DNA of 64,000 nt, from NCBI GenBank assembly GCA_945830395.1, contig CALZYE010000001.1, forward strand, positions 118,000-181,999, in the 5' to 3' direction. The notes under the pieces were generated by a model. It was not told where the DNA came from. It saw only the letters and a program-made list of their open reading frames with translations, and searched no databases. This document shows positions 18,011 through 27,614 of the stretch, one piece after another (position 1 is the stretch's first letter; every line of letters starts with the position of its first letter). Origin of the DNA: an uncultured Clostridia bacterium (GTDB lineage Bacteria > Bacillota > Clostridia > Peptostreptococcales > Anaerovoracaceae). The position numbers and the translations under genes were made by a program.

Positions 18011-18694
18011 ATGGTTAACATTGGAAACAGCTGGGACGAAATATTGAGGGAAGAATTTAAGAAAGAATATTATCTGAAGCTAAGAGAATTTTTAAAAAAA
18101 GAATATGCGACAAGGAGGATTTACCCGGACATGTACAGCATTTTCAATGCATTCAAGGCAACGCCTTATGAAAATGCTAAATGCCTTATTTTGGGGCAGG
18201 ATCCGTATCACGGGGAAGGACAGGCTCACGGCCTTTCTTTTTCCGTACCTGAAGGTGTTCCTCAGCCGCCGTCTCTTCAAAATATTTTTAAGGAGTTGGC
18301 AGGCGACATGGAGCAGGCATACGGGAAAAAACTTCAGATTCCAAAGAGCGGATGCTTAGAAAAATGGGCAGAAGAGGGCGTAATGCTTTTGAATACATCT
18401 CTAACGGTACGGGCAGGTCAGGCAGGCTCCCATAGAAATAAAGGATGGGAGATTCTGACAGACAGGGTAATCGAGCTTCTGAATCAGAGAGAAAAACCGA
18501 TGGTATTTATTCTATGGGGAAATCCTGCAAGGGCGAAGAAAAAATTAATCGACGGCAGAAAGCACTGCATAATAGAGGGAGTTCATCCAAGTCCCCTTTC
18601 AGCCCACGGAGGATTCTTTGGAGGAAGGTATTTCTCAAGGACCAACGAATTTCTCAAGGCGAAAGGGCAAAAGCCTATAGACTGGACATTATAA
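18011..18694 (+). CDS. ung: Uracil-DNA glycosylase, family 1
   Basis: The 227-residue protein removes uracil from DNA as the first step of base excision repair. The catalytic motif GQDPYHG carries Asp64, and the leucine-loop motif HPSPLSAHGGFFGG near the C-terminus carries the catalytic His. Length and motif spacing are normal for family 1. An upstream GTG at 17999 is in frame, but ATG 18011 is chosen because AGGTGG (17997-18002) is 8 nt before it. The next gene, a Nudix hydrolase, starts about 30 nt downstream and fits a repair and nucleotide-sanitation pairing. Confidence 0.96.
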   Translation: MVNIGNSWDEILREEFKKEYYLKLREFLKKEYATRRIYPDMYSIFNAFKATPYENAKCLILGQDPYHGEGQAHGLSFSVPEGVPQPPSLQNIFKELAGDMEQAYGKKLQIPKSGCLEKWAEEGVMLLNTSLTVRAGQAGSHRNKGWEILTDRVIELLNQREKPMVFILWGNPARAKKKLIDGRKHCIIEGVHPSPLSAHGGFFGGRYFSRTNEFLKAKGQKPIDWTL

Positions 18695-18727
18695 CATTGG
18701 AAGCTGAAAATACAGGTGAGTTTAATT

Positions 18728-19216
18728 ATGAAAAAAACAAGGATGAGTACACTCTGTTACATTCAGAGGGATGATAAATATCTGATGCTTCACAGAGTTA
18801 AAAAAGAAAATGACATAAATAAAGACAAATGGATAGGGGTAGGAGGTCACTTTGAGGAGGGTGAAAGTCCGGAGGAGTGTTTGGTACGGGAGGTCGGAGA
18901 AGAAACCGGATACAAGCTTACAGATTACTCCTTTAGAGGTATCGTTACCTTTGTCTATGGAGCTTTGGGAGAGGAAGTTGTGGAGTATATGCACCTGTTC
19001 ACAGGAGAAAATGTGAAAGGAGAGCCGAAACCCTGTGATGAAGGTGTTTTAGAATGGATTCCCAAAAAAGATGTAATGAAGCTTGACCTTTGGGAAGGAG
19101 ACAAAATCTTTCTGAAGCTGCTTGATGAGAAAAGTGGATTCTTCTCTCTTAAACTTGTATATAACGAAAAAACTCAACTTATAAAGGCTGTTTTAGACGG
19201 GAAAAACTACCGTTAA
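18728..19216 (+). CDS. Nudix hydrolase, MutT-like (8-oxo-dGTP diphosphatase type)
   Basis: The 162-residue protein has a complete Nudix box at the DNA region around 18841-18910: GHFEEGE, then REVGEETGY, matching the G-x5-E-x7-REU-x-EE-x-GU pattern. The closest resemblance by eye is to MutT-like 8-oxo-dGTP diphosphatases, which clean the nucleotide pool, but other substrates are possible. AGGTGAG (18714-18720) is 7 nt before ATG 18728, which decides that start over the GTG at 18716. It follows ung closely and precedes a terminator-like hairpin. Confidence 0.88.
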   Translation: MKKTRMSTLCYIQRDDKYLMLHRVKKENDINKDKWIGVGGHFEEGESPEECLVREVGEETGYKLTDYSFRGIVTFVYGALGEEVVEYMHLFTGENVKGEPKPCDEGVLEWIPKKDVMKLDLWEGDKIFLKLLDEKSGFFSLKLVYNEKTQLIKAVLDGKNYR

Positions 19217-19266
19217 AAATCCGGATTAAAAAACATATAAAAAATATAATTAATTTAAGATAATTT

Positions 19267-19315
19267 AGCACATATAGGGGTATAAATGAAAAGCATATCT
19301 ATATGTGCTGTTTTT
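19267..19315 (+). terminator. Probable terminator between the Nudix gene and nrdA
   Basis: AGCACATATAG (19267-19277) and CTATATGTGCT (19299-19309) form a perfect 11-bp stem with a 21-nt loop, followed by GTTTTT. It probably ends the ung-Nudix transcript. Because it also lies in the nrdA upstream region, a regulatory role is possible. Confidence 0.6.
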
Positions 19316-19324
19316 ATGCGAGGA

Positions 19325-19379
19325 TTTCACCCTTTGCAGTGTGAAATATTCGATTTTTTATTTGGGAATTAGTGTGAAA
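19325..19379 (+). promoter_or_regulatory. Candidate operator cluster upstream of nrdA
   Basis: AGTGTGAAA occurs at 19338-19346 and again at 19371-19379, 33 nt apart (about three helical turns). An inverted TTTCAC at 19325-19330 makes a TTTCAC-N10-GTGAAA dyad with the first copy. It does not clearly match the NrdR box, so the regulator is unknown. Confidence 0.35.
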
Positions 19380-19450
19380 GAAAGTAGATAAGGCAAAACT
19401 TTTACTGCTATTTGTGCCGCCTGACAAGGGGTGGCGGAATGGAGATTTTT

Positions 19451-21964
19451 ATGAAGACTATTATAAAGAGAAGTATGGCGCAGCAGCCGTATATTTCCGA
19501 GAAAATAACGAGGGCAATAAGCAAAGCCTTTGACTCTGTGGGAGAATCTTACGATGACAAGAAAATCAATGATTTGCTTATTAAGGTGGAAGCAAGATTT
19601 GAAGATAGAGATAAGGCGGAAGTTGAGGAAATTCAGGATGTCGTGGAACAGGTAATGATGGAGAGCGGCTGTTATAACGCGGCAAAGAGCTATATTCTTT
19701 ACCGTGAAAAAAGAGCGGAAATGCGCAGAATCAGAGAAACACTGTCAGATGCAATCGGAGATGGAAAGCTTGCCTTTGTACTTGCGGATATACAGGACAG
19801 TTATATGGGTTATGATATGGGAAGACTTGAGGCAAAGTATATTTCCATGCATAAGCATGATTTGAACCTTGAGGAAAGACTTGAGCTTTTGACAAAGTCT
19901 GCGGCGGAACTCACTACACAGGAGGAACCTTGCTGGGAAAAGATTGCAGGAAGACTTCTCTATTATTCTTTTAGCAGAGGACTGAGAAAGACAGAGGAAA
20001 CTTTGGGAATAACTTCTTTTTACGAAAAGCTGCGCTATTTGACGGCGGAAGGTCTGTACGGCAGGTATATACTCGAAAACTATAGCAAAAAAGAGGTTGA
20101 AGAAATAGAAGCTATGATGGTCATGGAGAGAAATAATCTTTATACCTATGCGGGACTTGATCTTCTCATTAACAGATATTTGATTCATAACCACTCCCAT
20201 GTTGTTTTAGAATCTCCTCAGGAAATGTACATGGGCATTGCAATGCACCTTGCCATGAACGAAGAGAAGGACAGGTTGGGATGGGTAAAGAAATTCTATG
20301 ACATGATGAGTCTTCATAAGGTGACTATGGCAACACCGACACAGTCAAATGCAAGAAAGCCTTACCATCAGCTTTCAAGCTGTTTTATAGATACTGTTTC
20401 CGATTCACTTGACGGGATTTACAGAAGTGTATCCAAGTTTGCAGATATATCCAAGTTCGGCGGCGGAATGGGCATGTACTTTGGCAAGGTAAGGTCAAGA
20501 GGAGGAAGCATCAGAGGCTTTGAAGGTGCCAGCGGAGGTGTAGTTCGCTGGATAAAGGTGGTGAATGATACGGCGGTTGCAGTCGATCAGCTGGGAATGC
20601 GGCAGGGGGCAGTTGCCGTATATCTGGATGCATGGCACAAGGATTTGCCTGAGTTTTTGCAGCTTAGAACCAATAACGGCGATGACAGAATGAAGGCTCA
20701 CGATGTTTTCCCCGCTCTATGTTATCCCGATTTATTCTGGAAGCTTGCAAAGGAAAATTTAAATCAGGACTGGTATCTGATGGACCCACATGAGATAATG
20801 CAGGTCAAAGGATATTGCCTTGAAGATACTTTCGGTGAAGATTGGGAAAATAAGTACTGGGACTGTGTAAATGACTCCGGAATATCCAAGAGAGTTATCT
20901 GCCTGAAAGAACTTGTAAGATTGATTTTGAAGTCTGCTGTGGAGACGGGAACTCCATTTGCCTTTTATCGCGATACGGTGAATAAGATGAACCCTAACAA
21001 GCACAGCGGAATGATTTACTGTTCAAATCTTTGCACGGAAATCGCCCAGAACATGAGTGAAGGGGAGCTTATAAGCACCACTGTTACAACAGAAGAGGGA
21101 GAAGATGTAATCGTTACAAAGACAAAACCCGGGGATTTTGTGGTATGTAATTTGGCATCTCTCTGCCTTGGAAACATAGATGTTTCAGACAGCAATGAGA
21201 TTGAATCTATCACAGCAACCGTTGTGAGAGCTTTGGATAATGTAATTGATTTGAACTTCTACCCCATAAATGATGCAAAGCTTACAAACCACAAATACAG
21301 AGCCGTCGGTCTTGGAGTATCGGGGTATCATCATATGCTTGCAAAAAATAAAATAAAATGGGAATCAGAGCAGCATCTTCAGTTTGCCGACAAAGTGTTT
21401 GAAGATATAGGATACGCAGCGGTGAAAGCCGGTAATGAGCTTGCAAAAGAAAGAGGCTCATACAGTATGTTTGATGGAAGCGAGTGGCAAAGTGGGGAAT
21501 ATTTCCGCCGGAGAGGTTACAATTCTGAAAGGTGGCAGAAGCTGAGAGAAAGTGTAGCTGAACATGGGATGAGAAATGCCTGGATAATGGCAACGGCACC
21601 TACAAGTTCCACATCCATTCTGATCGGAACTACGGCGGGGCTTGACCCGGTAATGAATAAATTCTTTTTGGAGGAAAAGAAGGGTGCTATTTTGCCGAGG
21701 GTTGCGCCTGAGCTGTCGGTGGAAACATATTGGTATTATAAACAGGCACACTATATTGACCAGACATGGTCGGTAAGAGCTGCCGGAATTCGCCAAAGAC
21801 ATATTGATCAGGCACAGAGCTTCAATTTTTGGATAACCAACGAATATAAGATGAGTCAACTTTTGAATTTATATATTCTGGCTTGGGAAAAAGGTGTTAA
21901 AACCGTGTATTATGTGAGATCAAAGGCACTTGATCCGGATGATTGTGACAGCTGTTCAGCATAG
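19451..21964 (+). CDS. nrdA: Ribonucleoside-diphosphate reductase, alpha subunit (class I)
   Basis: The protein (837 residues from ATG 19451) is the large subunit of class I ribonucleotide reductase, which converts NDPs to dNDPs. An ATP-cone allosteric domain fills about residues 1-90. The catalytic barrel carries SSCFIDT, NLCTEIAQ with the thiyl-radical Cys, and PTSSTSILIG. The C-terminus ends CDSCSA, a redox CxxC pair for reduction by thioredoxin or glutaredoxin. ATG 19439 is an alternative start, each having a plausible ribosome binding site. A small hairpin (CCGCC 19417-19421 with GGCGG 19433-19437) sits just before the start. nrdB follows 15 nt later. Confidence 0.95.
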   Translation: MKTIIKRSMAQQPYISEKITRAISKAFDSVGESYDDKKINDLLIKVEARFEDRDKAEVEEIQDVVEQVMMESGCYNAAKSYILYREKRAEMRRIRETLSDAIGDGKLAFVLADIQDSYMGYDMGRLEAKYISMHKHDLNLEERLELLTKSAAELTTQEEPCWEKIAGRLLYYSFSRGLRKTEETLGITSFYEKLRYLTAEGLYGRYILENYSKKEVEEIEAMMVMERNNLYTYAGLDLLINRYLIHNHSHVVLESPQEMYMGIAMHLAMNEEKDRLGWVKKFYDMMSLHKVTMATPTQSNARKPYHQLSSCFIDTVSDSLDGIYRSVSKFADISKFGGGMGMYFGKVRSRGGSIRGFEGASGGVVRWIKVVNDTAVAVDQLGMRQGAVAVYLDAWHKDLPEFLQLRTNNGDDRMKAHDVFPALCYPDLFWKLAKENLNQDWYLMDPHEIMQVKGYCLEDTFGEDWENKYWDCVNDSGISKRVICLKELVRLILKSAVETGTPFAFYRDTVNKMNPNKHSGMIYCSNLCTEIAQNMSEGELISTTVTTEEGEDVIVTKTKPGDFVVCNLASLCLGNIDVSDSNEIESITATVVRALDNVIDLNFYPINDAKLTNHKYRAVGLGVSGYHHMLAKNKIKWESEQHLQFADKVFEDIGYAAVKAGNELAKERGSYSMFDGSEWQSGEYFRRRGYNSERWQKLRESVAEHGMRNAWIMATAPTSSTSILIGTTAGLDPVMNKFFLEEKKGAILPRVAPELSVETYWYYKQAHYIDQTWSVRAAGIRQRHIDQAQSFNFWITNEYKMSQLLNLYILAWEKGVKTVYYVRSKALDPDDCDSCSA

Positions 21965-21979
21965 TTTAAGGAGAATGAG

Positions 21980-23026
21980 ATGAGTGAAAAAATAATGAGA
22001 AAACCTCTGTTTAACCCTGATGGGGATATAGATGTGAGAAACAGAAGGCTTATCAACTTCAATACAACGAATATCAACGACTTCAACAATATGAAATACG
22101 AGTGGGTTTCAGACTGGTATCGTCAGGCGATGAATAATTTTTGGATTCCGGAAGAAATAAATATGAATCAGGACAAAAGTGATTATCCAAATCTTCTGCC
22201 GGCGGAAAGAGCTGCTTATGATAAAATTTTAAGTTTTCTGGTGTATTTGGATTCCGTTCAATCGGCAAATCTGCCTAACATAGCCCGGTTCGTAACCGCA
22301 AATGAAATAAACCTGTGTTTGTCAATTCAGACATTTCAGGAGTGTATACACAGCCAAAGCTATAGCTATATGCTTGATACCATATGTAATCCCACAGAGA
22401 GAAACGATATTCTTTATCAGTGGAAAACAGATGAACACCTGCTGAAAAGGAATCGCTTCATAGGTGAGCTGTATAACGAGTTTGTGGAAACCCAGAGCAA
22501 AGAAAGCTTTTTAAGGGTCTGCGTAGCAAATTTTATTCTTGAAGGAATATATTTTTATTCGGGATTTATGTTCTTTTATAATCTTGGGAGAAACGGCAAG
22601 ATGCCGGGAAGCGTACAGGAAATCAGATATATTAACAGAGATGAAAATACCCATCTTTGGTTATTCAGGAATTTGTTGACGGAACTTAGAAAAGAAGAGC
22701 CTGAGCTTTTTAACGATGAAAATTTGAAGGTTATTCGTGAAATGATTGAACAGGGAGTTGAACAGGAAACAGCCTGGGGCAAATATGTGATTGGAAACGA
22801 TATTTCAGGACTTAACGAGAGTATGGTTGAAGATTACATTAAGTATCTCGGAAATCAGAGGTATTCATCTCTTGGGCTTGGAACATTGTATGAAGGCTAT
22901 GAGAATGAGCCGGAAACTATGAGGTGGGTTTCTCAGTATTCCAATGCCAATATGGTGAAAACAGACTTTTTTGAGGCGAGATCTACTGCATATGCAAAGA
23001 GCAGCGCCATTGAAGACGACCTCTAA
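21980..23026 (+). CDS. nrdB: Ribonucleoside-diphosphate reductase, beta subunit (class Ia-like)
   Basis: The 348-residue small subunit holds the diiron-tyrosyl radical cofactor. The family ligands are visible: Asp in YLDSVQ, then Glu and His in ECIHSQSY with the radical Tyr four residues after the His, and later ENTHLW with the second helix ligands. Because the Tyr is present, this is a tyrosyl-radical (Ia/Ib) type and not the Mn/Fe Ic type. Such enzymes need O2 or a peroxide-linked activator, notable in an anaerobe; a class III enzyme may exist elsewhere. It is translated from AAGGAG about 8 nt upstream and is the last gene before the valS leader. Confidence 0.95.
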   Translation: MSEKIMRKPLFNPDGDIDVRNRRLINFNTTNINDFNNMKYEWVSDWYRQAMNNFWIPEEINMNQDKSDYPNLLPAERAAYDKILSFLVYLDSVQSANLPNIARFVTANEINLCLSIQTFQECIHSQSYSYMLDTICNPTERNDILYQWKTDEHLLKRNRFIGELYNEFVETQSKESFLRVCVANFILEGIYFYSGFMFFYNLGRNGKMPGSVQEIRYINRDENTHLWLFRNLLTELRKEEPELFNDENLKVIREMIEQGVEQETAWGKYVIGNDISGLNESMVEDYIKYLGNQRYSSLGLGTLYEGYENEPETMRWVSQYSNANMVKTDFFEARSTAYAKSSAIEDDL

Positions 23027-23143
23027 ATGAGCTTGGATTAAATTTGAGTTTGAGGAGTGTAAAAACTTTTGGCGGCCTAAAAAATGGTTAGAAATATTGA
23101 AAACGGATGCCTTAATTAAAAAATTGAAATACACGGTATAAAT

Positions 23144-23173
23144 TTGCACAAGGGTATTTTCATAACATATAAA
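23144..23173 (+). promoter_or_regulatory. Candidate promoter of the valS T-box leader
   Basis: TTGCAC (23144-23149) and TATAAA (23168-23173) are spaced by 18 nt and would start transcription near 23180, just before the T-box leader. Confidence 0.5.
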
Positions 23174-23179
23174 GTATGA

Positions 23180-23453
23180 TAGAATATGTGAATAATTTAA
23201 TAGGGTGCAGATTAAGAGGAGTACCCTGCCAAGCACTTTACAGAGAGAGAAATTCGCGGCTGAGAGATTTCTGAGATGGCAGCAGGGGAAGGTTGCTTTT
23301 GAGCCCGGATACTAAATGAGCGTCGGCATTTCAGATTTTCGGTTTTGTGACTAAGAGTTGCGAAAGTCAGATTTCTAATATGATGCCGGAACAAAGGTGG
23401 TACCGCGGAAATGTTTTTTCGTCCTTTGCAAGTGAGCTGCAGAGGACTTTTTT
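23180..23453 (+). promoter_or_regulatory. T-box leader (tRNA-Val sensing) of valS
   Basis: The T-box sequence AACAAAGGTGGTACCGCGG lies at 23390-23408. CAAAGG (23392-23397) can pair with CCTTTG (23423-23428) as the antiterminator, while the same CCTTTG belongs to a terminator stem (23421-23430 with 23438-23447) followed by TTTTTT (23448-23453). The TGGT bulge would pair with an ACCA tRNA end. Stem I begins with AAGAGGAGTACC near 23213-23224, and AGTA/TACT pairing closes its base. I could not place the specifier codon with confidence. Uncharged tRNA should favour read-through into valS. Confidence 0.9.
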
Positions 23454-23565
23454 AGTGATGAATTTTTATAAAATATCAGCTGAATATCAGGCAAATTAAC
23501 ACTCTTGCAGAATGAGATTTGTTACAGAACATATTACATAACTTAGAAGAAAGAGGAATTTTAAG

Positions 23566-26280
23566 ATGGGGAAAAATTTAGCAAAAACATATAATCCTAA
23601 AGATTTTGAAGATCGTATCTATGAGATGTGGGAAAAGAGCGGCTCTTTTCATGCAGAGGTGGATAAAAACAAAAAACCTTTTACTATCGTTATGCCTCCG
23701 CCTAACATTACAGGTCAGCTTCACATGGGACATGCTCTTGATCAGACTTTGCAGGATGTGCTTACAAGATGGAAGCGAATGCAGGGATATTCGGCTCTGT
23801 GGCTTCCGGGGTCGGATCATGCCAGCATAGCTACTGAAGTTAAGGTGGCGGACAAGATTAGGGAAGAGGAAGGGTTGGAAAAAGAAGACTTAGGTCGTGA
23901 AGAATTCCTGAAGAGAGCTTGGGCATGGAAGGAGGAATACGGCGGAAGAATAACTCGTCAGTGCAGAAGGCTGGGAGACTCCTGTGATTGGGAGAGAGAA
24001 CGGTTTACCATGGATGAAGGCTGCAATAAGGCGGTCAGAACTTTCTTTGTAAAGCTTTATGAGCAAGGGCTTATTTATAGAGGCAACAGGCTTATCAACT
24101 GGTGTCCAAGCTGTGGAACTTCTCTTTCCGATGCTGAGGTGGAACACGAGGATAAGAAGGGAATGTATTGGTATTTCAGATATCCTGCAGCAAAGGAAGG
24201 TGGAAAGGATATTGTAGTTGCAACTTCAAGACCTGAAACTATGTTCGGAGATATTGCAATTGCAGTTAATCCTGAAGATGAAAAATATAAGGATATGGTG
24301 GGACAGAAAGTCGTATTGCCTCTCGTAGGCAGAGAGATTCCCGTTATTGCAGATTCCTACCCTGACCCTGAGAAGGGAACGGGGGCAGTTAAAATCACAC
24401 CTGCCCATGACCCTAACGATTTTGAAGTTGGAAAGAGGCATGACCTTGAGATAATTTCATGTATAAATTTCGATGCAACCATGAACGAAAATGCAGGAAA
24501 GTATCAGGGAATGGACAGATATGACTGCAGAAAAGCCTGGGTTAAAGACTTGGAGGAGGCAGGTTATCTTGTTAAGACGGAAAACTTGACCATTCCGGTT
24601 GGAGAGTGCTACAGGTGTGGAACCGTAATAGAGCCTATGCTTTCAGATCAGTGGTTTGTAAAGATGGAAACACTTGCAAAACCTGCCATAGAGGCAGCAA
24701 CATCAGGGAAGCTCAAGCATGTTCCGGAACGATTTGAGAAAACATACCTTCACTGGCTAAATGAGATTCATGACTGGTGCATTTCCCGTCAGCTGTGGTG
24801 GGGACACAGAATACCGGCTTGGTATTGTCATGACTGCGGCGAAATTATAGTTTCCGAAGAAGATCCTACCGTTTGTCCAAAATGCAAAAGTAAGAATCTA
24901 AAACAGGATGAAGATGTTCTCGATACATGGTTTTCATCAGCCTTATGGCCCTTTTCCACTTTGGGATGGCCGGAAAAAACTCCGGAATTGGAATATTTCT
25001 ACCCTACGGATATTTTGGTTACGGGATATGATATAATTTTCTTTTGGATTGTAAGAATGGTATTTGCAGGTTGTGAAGCCATGAAAGAGATTCCTTTTGA
25101 AAAGGTTTATGTTCACGGATTGGTAAGGGATTCACAGGGACGAAAAATGAGCAAATCTCTGGGCAACGGAATAGACCCCCTTGAAGAAATTGATAAATAC
25201 GGCGCAGACGCTTTGAGATTTATGCTCATTACGGGTATAACCCCTGGAAATGATATGCGCTATCAGGATGAGCGAATGATTGCTTCGAGAAATTTTGCCA
25301 ACAAGCTGTGGAACGCATCAAGGTTTGCAATTATGAATCTGCAGGATGAAAACGAAAAGTTCCTTCCACTTGCAGAGGGCATATTCGATGATAATTTTGA
25401 TATTTCTGAAATACATTTGAAAGCTCCGGACAGGTGGATGATAAGCAGACTGAACGATGCTGTGAAATATGTTACGGAAACCATGGAGAAATTGGATCTT
25501 GCACTTGCAGGACAGAGAGTATACGACCTAATATGGAACGAGTACTGTGACTGGTATATCGAGCTTGTAAAAAAGCGTTTGTGGAGCGATGATGAAGAGG
25601 ATAAGAAAGTTGTTCGTACAGTTTTGGTATATCTCTTAAAGAACATGCTGAAACTCCTTCATCCGTATATGCCGTTTATAACGGAAGAAATATGGGGTTA
25701 TCTGCCTAAGAAAGATGTAAAATCGGAAAGGAACGGATACCTGATTAATGCTGTCTGGCCTGCATATTCTGAGAACAGGTATTTTCAGGAGGACGAGGCG
25801 ATTCTGAAAGCTGCCATGGATTCGATAACCGCAATCAGAAATATCAGAGCCGAGGCTAATGCCGCTCCGTCAAGAAAACTTACGGCTGTTATTCTCTCTC
25901 AGGGAGATGATCTTGACAGAATGAAAATTGCGGAAGGCTATATTAAGGACCTTGCAAATATTACAGATATCAATTTCGTTTCGGATATTGAAAGCGCTCC
26001 GGATGACGGAATGTCGGCAGTAGTTCCGGGCGCCCAGATTTTCATACCTTTGGAGGATTTGGTTGATTTTGAGGCAGAACTTGAAAGACTTACAAAAGAA
26101 AAGGAAAAACTTATTAAAGAAGTTGAACGAGTAGAAAAGAAATTGTCAAATCAAGGATTTGTCGCAAAGGCGCCTGAAAAGGTTGTTGCCGAGGAAAGAG
26201 CAAAGATGGAAAAATATCAAAAAATGTTGGAAAAAGTCATTGTTCAGCTGGATAATGTGGCAAAGAAAGCGGGAAAATAG
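23566..26280 (+). CDS. valS: Valyl-tRNA synthetase
   Basis: The 904-residue class I synthetase charges tRNA-Val. It has the HIGH-type motif [14 protein letters not shown] near residues 44-57 and the KMSKS motif in [11 protein letters not shown]. It also has an editing insertion, a zinc-type knuckle CHDCGE...CPKC, and the C-terminal coiled coil typical of ValRS, from [13 protein letters not shown] onward. Length is normal. It is controlled by the T-box leader just upstream. The next gene, folC, begins 1 nt after its stop codon. Confidence 0.97.
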   Translation: MGKNLAKTYNPKDFEDRIYEMWEKSGSFHAEVDKNKKPFTIVMPPPNITGQLHMGHALDQTLQDVLTRWKRMQGYSALWLPGSDHASIATEVKVADKIREEEGLEKEDLGREEFLKRAWAWKEEYGGRITRQCRRLGDSCDWERERFTMDEGCNKAVRTFFVKLYEQGLIYRGNRLINWCPSCGTSLSDAEVEHEDKKGMYWYFRYPAAKEGGKDIVVATSRPETMFGDIAIAVNPEDEKYKDMVGQKVVLPLVGREIPVIADSYPDPEKGTGAVKITPAHDPNDFEVGKRHDLEIISCINFDATMNENAGKYQGMDRYDCRKAWVKDLEEAGYLVKTENLTIPVGECYRCGTVIEPMLSDQWFVKMETLAKPAIEAATSGKLKHVPERFEKTYLHWLNEIHDWCISRQLWWGHRIPAWYCHDCGEIIVSEEDPTVCPKCKSKNLKQDEDVLDTWFSSALWPFSTLGWPEKTPELEYFYPTDILVTGYDIIFFWIVRMVFAGCEAMKEIPFEKVYVHGLVRDSQGRKMSKSLGNGIDPLEEIDKYGADALRFMLITGITPGNDMRYQDERMIASRNFANKLWNASRFAIMNLQDENEKFLPLAEGIFDDNFDISEIHLKAPDRWMISRLNDAVKYVTETMEKLDLALAGQRVYDLIWNEYCDWYIELVKKRLWSDDEEDKKVVRTVLVYLLKNMLKLLHPYMPFITEEIWGYLPKKDVKSERNGYLINAVWPAYSENRYFQEDEAILKAAMDSITAIRNIRAEANAAPSRKLTAVILSQGDDLDRMKIAEGYIKDLANITDINFVSDIESAPDDGMSAVVPGAQIFIPLEDLVDFEAELERLTKEKEKLIKEVERVEKKLSNQGFVAKAPEKVVAEERAKMEKYQKMLEKVIVQLDNVAKKAGK

Positions 26281-26281
26281 A

Positions 26282-27571
26282 ATGGATGCAATTGACAGAA
26301 TACATGAATATCTGAGGTTCGGCACGGTTCTTGGACTTGACAGAATGAAAGATCTGATGGACAGGCTTGGAAATCCTCAGGACGACTTAGATGTGATTCA
26401 TGTTGCAGGGACCAACGGTAAGGGTTCGGTTTGCAGATATATCTACGAAGTTTTGAGAGCAGGAGGATATCGTGCGGGGATATATTCCTCGCCGTATCTT
26501 GAAGTTTTCAATGAAAGAATTGAATTTGACGGCGAGTATATAACAGATAAAGAACTTGAAGATATAACGGACAAAGTCTGCGCTGCGGCGGATAATATGG
26601 TTTCGGAGGGAAAAGAATCCCCTACGGAGTTTGAGATAGTTACCGCCATAGCTTTTCTCTTTTTTAAGAAGAAGGGTGCAGACTATGTGGTTTTGGAGGT
26701 TGGACTTGGAGGACGGGGAGATTCCACAAATATAGTGAAAGAACCTCTTTGTTCGATAATAACTTCTATTTCCCTTGACCATACAGACAGGCTTGGAGAA
26801 ACCGTGCCTGAAATAGCCTATGAAAAAGCGGGTATAATAAAGAAGAATTGTCCTGTGGTGGTGGGGAGCAAAGATGCTGAGGCTAAGGCTGTTTTAAGAA
26901 AAACGGCGACAGATATGGGAGCAGCTTTTTTCGATGCCACAAGGGCAGTTCCCAAGATCGTCAAAAGCGATATGAAGGGTTTGGCATTCAGCGCTGAGGT
27001 GCTGGATAAAGAGTATAAGGGTATTAATATTTCCATGGCGGGAGATTATCAGGCAGACAATGCAGTTACGGCACTTTATGCAATAGAGCTTCTTAGAAGG
27101 CAGGATAAAGTCGATATTACCTCAAAGGAAATTCGTCAGGGTATGAAGAATGCAAAAAATATCGGACGAATGGAAGTTTTAAGCGAAGAACCGTGGGTAA
27201 TTATTGACGGCGCCCATAATCCGGACGGTGCAAAAAGTCTGAAGAATAATATACTCAAGAACTTCGGCGAAGAAAAAATTCTAATGGTACTGGGAATTTT
27301 GGCTGACAAGGAAGTCGATGAGGTTTTGGATACTTTCAAGAGTATAACCTCAGATTATATTGCAACCGAGCCTGCAAATCCAAGAGCCCTTGCAGCATCG
27401 GAACTTTCGAGTAAGATTGTGGCTGCGGGAGGAAATTCGGTGACGGCGGAAAAACCTTCAGATGCTGTGAAAATTGCAATGGATAAGAGAGACGAATACG
27501 ATGTGATTTTGTTTGCAGGATCGCTTTATCTTATTGGTTCCATCAGACGAGAAATAATTAATTCGATTTAG
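26282..27571 (+). CDS. folC: Bifunctional folylpolyglutamate synthase/dihydrofolate synthase
   Basis: The 429-residue protein is a Mur-ligase-superfamily enzyme that adds glutamates to folates, retaining them in the cell. The ATP-binding loop HVAGTNGKGSV is near residue 40, followed by YSSPYLEVFNERI, and the C-terminal domain has IIDGAHNPDGAKS. ATG 26282 is chosen because family similarity starts there; the open frame extending upstream only overlaps valS. With valS directly upstream it is likely on the T-box transcript. The order valS-folC is common in Firmicutes. Confidence 0.95.
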   Translation: MDAIDRIHEYLRFGTVLGLDRMKDLMDRLGNPQDDLDVIHVAGTNGKGSVCRYIYEVLRAGGYRAGIYSSPYLEVFNERIEFDGEYITDKELEDITDKVCAAADNMVSEGKESPTEFEIVTAIAFLFFKKKGADYVVLEVGLGGRGDSTNIVKEPLCSIITSISLDHTDRLGETVPEIAYEKAGIIKKNCPVVVGSKDAEAKAVLRKTATDMGAAFFDATRAVPKIVKSDMKGLAFSAEVLDKEYKGINISMAGDYQADNAVTALYAIELLRRQDKVDITSKEIRQGMKNAKNIGRMEVLSEEPWVIIDGAHNPDGAKSLKNNILKNFGEEKILMVLGILADKEVDEVLDTFKSITSDYIATEPANPRALAASELSSKIVAAGGNSVTAEKPSDAVKIAMDKRDEYDVILFAGSLYLIGSIRREIINSI

Positions 27572-27576
27572 ATACG

Positions 27577-27610
27577 ATATTCCTTCTATAGAATTCTATA
27601 GAAGGAATAT
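27577..27610 (+). repeat. Perfect 34-bp palindrome between folC and the exporter gene
   Basis: ATATTCCTTCTATAG (27577-27591) and its exact complement (27596-27610) flank AATT. No T-run follows, so it is not a standard terminator. The right arm contains AGAAGGA, the likely ribosome binding site of the gene starting at 27615. Confidence 0.85.
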
Positions 27611-27614
27611 TAGG

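Noticed and set aside
19296..19312. ATCTATATGTGCT as an NrdR box.
   Set aside because: It matches only part of the NrdR consensus and is better explained as one arm of the terminator hairpin.
26159..26281. Upstream extension of folC into the end of valS.
   Set aside because: The extra 41 residues only overlap the ValRS coiled coil in another frame; similarity to FolC begins at ATG 26282.
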